Positions 61,354-64,000 of a stretch of 64,000 bases of DNA are shown here, in pieces. Both the position numbers and the translations under genes were made by a program. Every line of letters starts with the position of its first letter. Position 1 is the first letter of the stretch. This DNA is from Chloroflexota bacterium (lineage in GTDB: Bacteria; Chloroflexota; Limnocylindria; QHBO01). The notes below the pieces were generated by a model. It did no database searches. It saw only the letters and a program-made list of their open reading frames with translations, and had not been told where the DNA came from. The stretch spans positions 280,036-344,035 of the forward strand of contig JBBDXT010000002.1 in the NCBI GenBank assembly GCA_040902225.1, in the 5' to 3' direction.

Positions 61354-62221
61354 GCCGGCCGCGCCACGTCGCTCACGGCTCGGCAGGATTGGGATCTACC
61401 TGCTCTTCCTGGTCGCCGTCTTCCTCGTCTGGGAGGGGCTCAAGTTCATCGGCGGCGATCCCTGGCGTTACTTCGGATTGGAGTGGCGCCCTCCGCTGAA
61501 GATCACCACGGTCAATGACCAGAGCCTGCCGCACCTCTGGGACATTGTCGACACCATGGCAGGACCGTATCGGCGTAACGCGGATCAGTCGCTGTTCGTG
61601 TATCTCATCCTCAAGGCCCTGTACACGTGGCGTGAGGCGGCGATCGGCTTCGGCCTTGGAGGCCTCCTGGGCGTCAGCCTGGCCGCCGCCTTTGTGCACT
61701 CGCAGCTGCTCGAGCGTGCGTTCGTGCCCTACGTCGTCGCCAGCCAGACGATCCCGATCGTGGCGCTGGCGCCGATGATCGTCTTCTTCTTTGGCAACAA
61801 CGTGATGAGCGTGGTGATCATCGCCACTTATCTCACCTTCTTCCCGGTGACGATCGCCATGATCCGGGGGTTGCGTTCACCCGACCCGCGAGCGCTGGAG
61901 CTGATGCGGTCGTACGCGGCATCGCGCCGCTCAATCCTCTGGAAGCTCCGCTTGCCGGCGTCGCTGCCATTCCTGTTCACCGCCCTTAAGATCACGGCCA
62001 CGGCGAGCATCGTCGGGGCGATCATCGGAGAAGGACCGGGGGCGATCCAGAACGGCCTTGGCTGGTCGATCATCGAGTTCAACCAGCAGTACGTCACCAA
62101 CCCGGCGAAGCTCTGGAGCGCCATCTTCGTGGCCTCCCTGCTCGGCATCACCTTCTACGCCCTGGTCCGCCTGGTCGAGCTGCGCGTGCTGCGCGGCCGG
62201 CCGGAGGCGTCCGCGGGATGA
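61328..62221 (+). CDS. ABC transporter permease (nitrate/sulfonate/thiamine-precursor type)
   Basis: 297 aa. BPD-type permease with membrane segments from about residue 22, EAAIGFGLGGLLGVSLAAAF, ASQTIPIVALAPMIVFFFGNN and the coupling-helix region LELMRSYAASRRSILWKLRLPASLPFLFTALKI. Family imports taurine, sulfonates, pyrimidine precursors or riboflavin. An N-terminal loop after the first helix (about 80 residues with WRYFGLEWRPPLKITT) is longer than usual. The start may be internal to the preceding gene's end. Confidence 0.87.
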   Translation: MRPMRRSPEPAAPRRSRLGRIGIYLLFLVAVFLVWEGLKFIGGDPWRYFGLEWRPPLKITTVNDQSLPHLWDIVDTMAGPYRRNADQSLFVYLILKALYTWREAAIGFGLGGLLGVSLAAAFVHSQLLERAFVPYVVASQTIPIVALAPMIVFFFGNNVMSVVIIATYLTFFPVTIAMIRGLRSPDPRALELMRSYAASRRSILWKLRLPASLPFLFTALKITATASIVGAIIGEGPGAIQNGLGWSIIEFNQQYVTNPAKLWSAIFVASLLGITFYALVRLVELRVLRGRPEASAG

Positions 62222-63069
62222 CCATGGACTCGGCCGCCGATCCGACAGTCGTCCGTCTGGCGGGGCTGGAAAAGACCTTCGCGCTGCCGAGCGGCGAGAC
62301 GATGACGGCCGTCACTGGGATTGACCTCGAGCTGCGGCGTGGCGAATTCGTGTCGCTCATCGGCCCCTCTGGCTGCGGCAAGTCGACCCTGCTGCGGCTG
62401 ATTGGAGACCTGACGCAACCTTCCGGCGGCGTGGTGACGGTCAATGGCAAGCCGGCGCATCAGGCCCGCATCGACCGCGACTACGGGATGGTCTTCCAGG
62501 CGCCCGTCCTGTTCGAGTGGCGCACCGTCGAGGAGAACGTCCGGCTGCCGCTCGAGCTGACCACCCAGGATCGCGCGGCCCGCGACGCCAGGGTGCGCGA
62601 GATGCTCGCGCTGGTCGAGCTGACCGATTTCGCGCGGCACCATCCCTACCAGCTTTCGGGCGGGATGCAGCAACGCGTGGCGATCGCGAGGGCGCTCACC
62701 TTCTCGCCGTCGATCCTCCTGATGGACGAGCCGTTCGGCGCGCTCGACGAGATGACCCGCGAACGGATGAACTCCGAGGTGCTGCGGATCTGGGAGCAGA
62801 CCGGCATCACCGTCGTCTTCGTCACGCACTCGATCCCCGAGGCCGTCTTCCTGTCAAGCCGGGTGGTGGTGATGAGCGCGCGGCCGGGGCGCATCACGCG
62901 GGTTGTCGAGATCGACCTGCCCCGCCCGCGCGGGGTCGAGACGCGTGAGAGCCGCCGCTACTTCGAAATGGTGACCGAGGTGCGCGAGGCGCTGCGCGGC
63001 GGGGAGGAGCGACGCGACGGAGCAATCGCCTCGCTCGAACGGGCCGAGGCGGAGGGGCTGATCGGGTGA
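62218..63069 (+). CDS. ABC transporter ATPase (nitrate/sulfonate/pyrimidine type)
   Basis: 283 aa. Walker A GPSGCGKST (about residues 49-57), Q-loop MVFQAPVLFEW, signature LSGGMQQR, Walker B ILLMDEPFGALDEMT, and switch His in FVTHSIPEAVFLSSR. Energises the two permeases around it. ATGA overlaps with both neighbours indicate one operon. Confidence 0.95.
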   Translation: MTMDSAADPTVVRLAGLEKTFALPSGETMTAVTGIDLELRRGEFVSLIGPSGCGKSTLLRLIGDLTQPSGGVVTVNGKPAHQARIDRDYGMVFQAPVLFEWRTVEENVRLPLELTTQDRAARDARVREMLALVELTDFARHHPYQLSGGMQQRVAIARALTFSPSILLMDEPFGALDEMTRERMNSEVLRIWEQTGITVVFVTHSIPEAVFLSSRVVVMSARPGRITRVVEIDLPRPRGVETRESRRYFEMVTEVREALRGGEERRDGAIASLERAEAEGLIG

Positions 63070-63863
63070 GGAAGGCCCGGGCTCGGCTTGTCCGCTACCT
63101 GCCGGCGATCATCGTCGGAGTAGGGGGAATTGCCATCTGGGAGGCGGTGATTCGAGCATTAGAGATCCGTGCCTTCATCCTGCCGGCCCCCTCCTCGATC
63201 GTAAATGCCCTGTTCGAGAACTGGCAGGCCGGCTACCAGATCTTTCCGGCCGCCCAGGTCACCCTGCAGGAGGCGGGCGGCGGCCTGATCGCCGGCGCGC
63301 TGCTGGGCCTCGCGGTGGCCTTCGTGGTGGCGCGGTTTCCAAGCGCCCGCGACATCGTGCTGCCAATCGGTATCGCGGTGAACGCCATCCCGATCGTGGC
63401 CTTTGCGCCAATCGCAAACAACTGGTTCGGGTCGCAGAGCCCCTACTCCAAGATGGCCATCTCGGCCGCCCTGGTCTTCTTCCCGATCATGATCAACGTG
63501 CTGCGTGGACTGACCCAGGTCGATGCATCGGCCCTGGAGCTGATGCGCTCGTACGCGGCTCGTGACATGGCGGTACTGCGCAAGGTCCGCATCCCGAATG
63601 CGCTCCCCTTCTTCCTGACCGGCCTGAAGATCGGCACCACCCTGAGCCTGATCGGGGCGGTCGTCGGCGAGTACTTCGGCGGCCTGAACGTCGCTCTCGG
63701 CCGCGTCGTGGTCGAGAGCGCGAGCACGCTCGCCTTCGAGGTCACCTGGGCCGCCATCCTGGTCGTGTCGGTGACCGGGATCGTGATGTACCTCGTGGTC
63801 GCCGGGGCCGAGCGGTTCCTGATCCCCTGGCATCCTTCGGTGCGTGGCGAACGCGTGGCGTGA
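63066..63863 (+). CDS. ABC transporter permease, second subunit
   Basis: 265 aa, GTG start overlapping the ATPase stop by 4 bp. Same family as the permease at 61328 (LELMRSYAARDMAVLRKVRIPNALPFFLTGLKIGTTLSLIGAVVGEYFGG) with about six membrane segments. Two different permeases with one ATPase imply a heterodimeric channel. Confidence 0.9.
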   Translation: MRKARARLVRYLPAIIVGVGGIAIWEAVIRALEIRAFILPAPSSIVNALFENWQAGYQIFPAAQVTLQEAGGGLIAGALLGLAVAFVVARFPSARDIVLPIGIAVNAIPIVAFAPIANNWFGSQSPYSKMAISAALVFFPIMINVLRGLTQVDASALELMRSYAARDMAVLRKVRIPNALPFFLTGLKIGTTLSLIGAVVGEYFGGLNVALGRVVVESASTLAFEVTWAAILVVSVTGIVMYLVVAGAERFLIPWHPSVRGERVA

Positions 63864-63960
63864 CCGGCTAGGGCTGGCCAGCGACTGGTGCCGCCCCTAA
63901 AATCAGCCTATTGCCGAAGGTGGCCCGCCCCCGGGCCGACGAATTGATCGAGGAGTGGAG

Positions 63961-64000
63961 ATGAGGGTTCCCAGAATCGGGCTGGCGATCGGCGTCAGCG
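63961..64000 (+). CDS. Partial: probable ABC substrate-binding protein start
   Basis: ATG at 63961 with AGGAGTGG just upstream; the 13 visible codons MRVPRIGLAIGVS look like the start of a signal peptide. Placement after two permeases and an ATPase suggests the periplasmic-type binding protein of the importer (NMT1/THI5-like), but only the start is in view. The 97-bp gap before it has no clear terminator. Confidence 0.5.
   Translation, partial: MRVPRIGLAIGVS

Overview
The window is GC-rich, gene-dense bacterial chromosome. It has F420 biosynthesis genes and F420-type oxidoreductases, three DUF885 proteins, several ECF sigma/anti-sigma pairs, a Ser/Thr kinase, and many genes whose start codon lies 6-10 nt downstream of a TANNNT box (leaderless transcription). 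This fits a high-GC Chloroflexota lineage (Ellin6529/Limnocylindria-like) or a deep actinobacterial relative. No rRNA, tRNA, transposase, phage gene or CRISPR array was seen.

Layout. 1-4.3 kb: two paralogous XRE-HTH proteins with a shared unusual C-terminal domain, around an acs/cyclic-nucleotide-binding pair. 4.3-10.6 kb: two MFS exporters, a penicillin-binding-like serine hydrolase, a DUF885 protein and a nucleotidyltransferase-like protein. 10.6-20.4 kb: a plus-strand operon (nitrilase, APC permease, hydantoinase/oxoprolinase A and B, metallophosphoesterase, YtcJ-type amidohydrolase, AlaX) that looks catabolic for an N-containing amide or cyclic compound. 20.7-21.7 kb: a Gly-rich protein and a nitroreductase. 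21.8-31.6 kb: four tandem ECF sigma/anti-sigma pairs, two of them followed by paralogous amidohydrolase lipoproteins (one frameshifted). 31.8-42 kb: DUF4032 kinase-like protein, TypA/BipA, a secreted SGNH hydrolase with PKD repeats, two more DUF885 proteins, a SnoaL-like protein and a Ser/Thr kinase. 42-47 kb: cofE-cofC-cofD, an LLM oxidoreductase, an F420-type PPOX protein and CinA. 47-51 kb: a secreted Asp-box protein, a lipid kinase and a lipoprotein. 51-64 kb: a reductive-pyrimidine-type locus (dihydropyrimidinase, aminotransferase, peroxiredoxin-like, LLM oxidoreductase, beta-ureidopropionase), a PLP decarboxylase, a class III aminotransferase and an ABC importer that runs off the right edge.

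The most unusual content is intergenic. Two families of short palindrome arrays are scattered between genes. Family 1 occurs four times intact and once decayed: five alternating palindromes, 15-bp ATAAG-N5-CTTAT and 22-bp CACCGAT-N8-ATCGGTG, always joined by 7 nt, so like elements repeat every 51 bp (117 bp in all). Family 2 occurs three times: three 17-bp TACCA-N7-TGGTA palindromes spaced 51 (or 61) and 72 bp. These spacings are close to 5, 6 and 7 helical turns. One family 1 array touches the first XRE gene and one family 2 array lies directly upstream of the second, so each XRE-fusion paralog may recognise one array family. That pairing is an inference. The geometry is directly visible.
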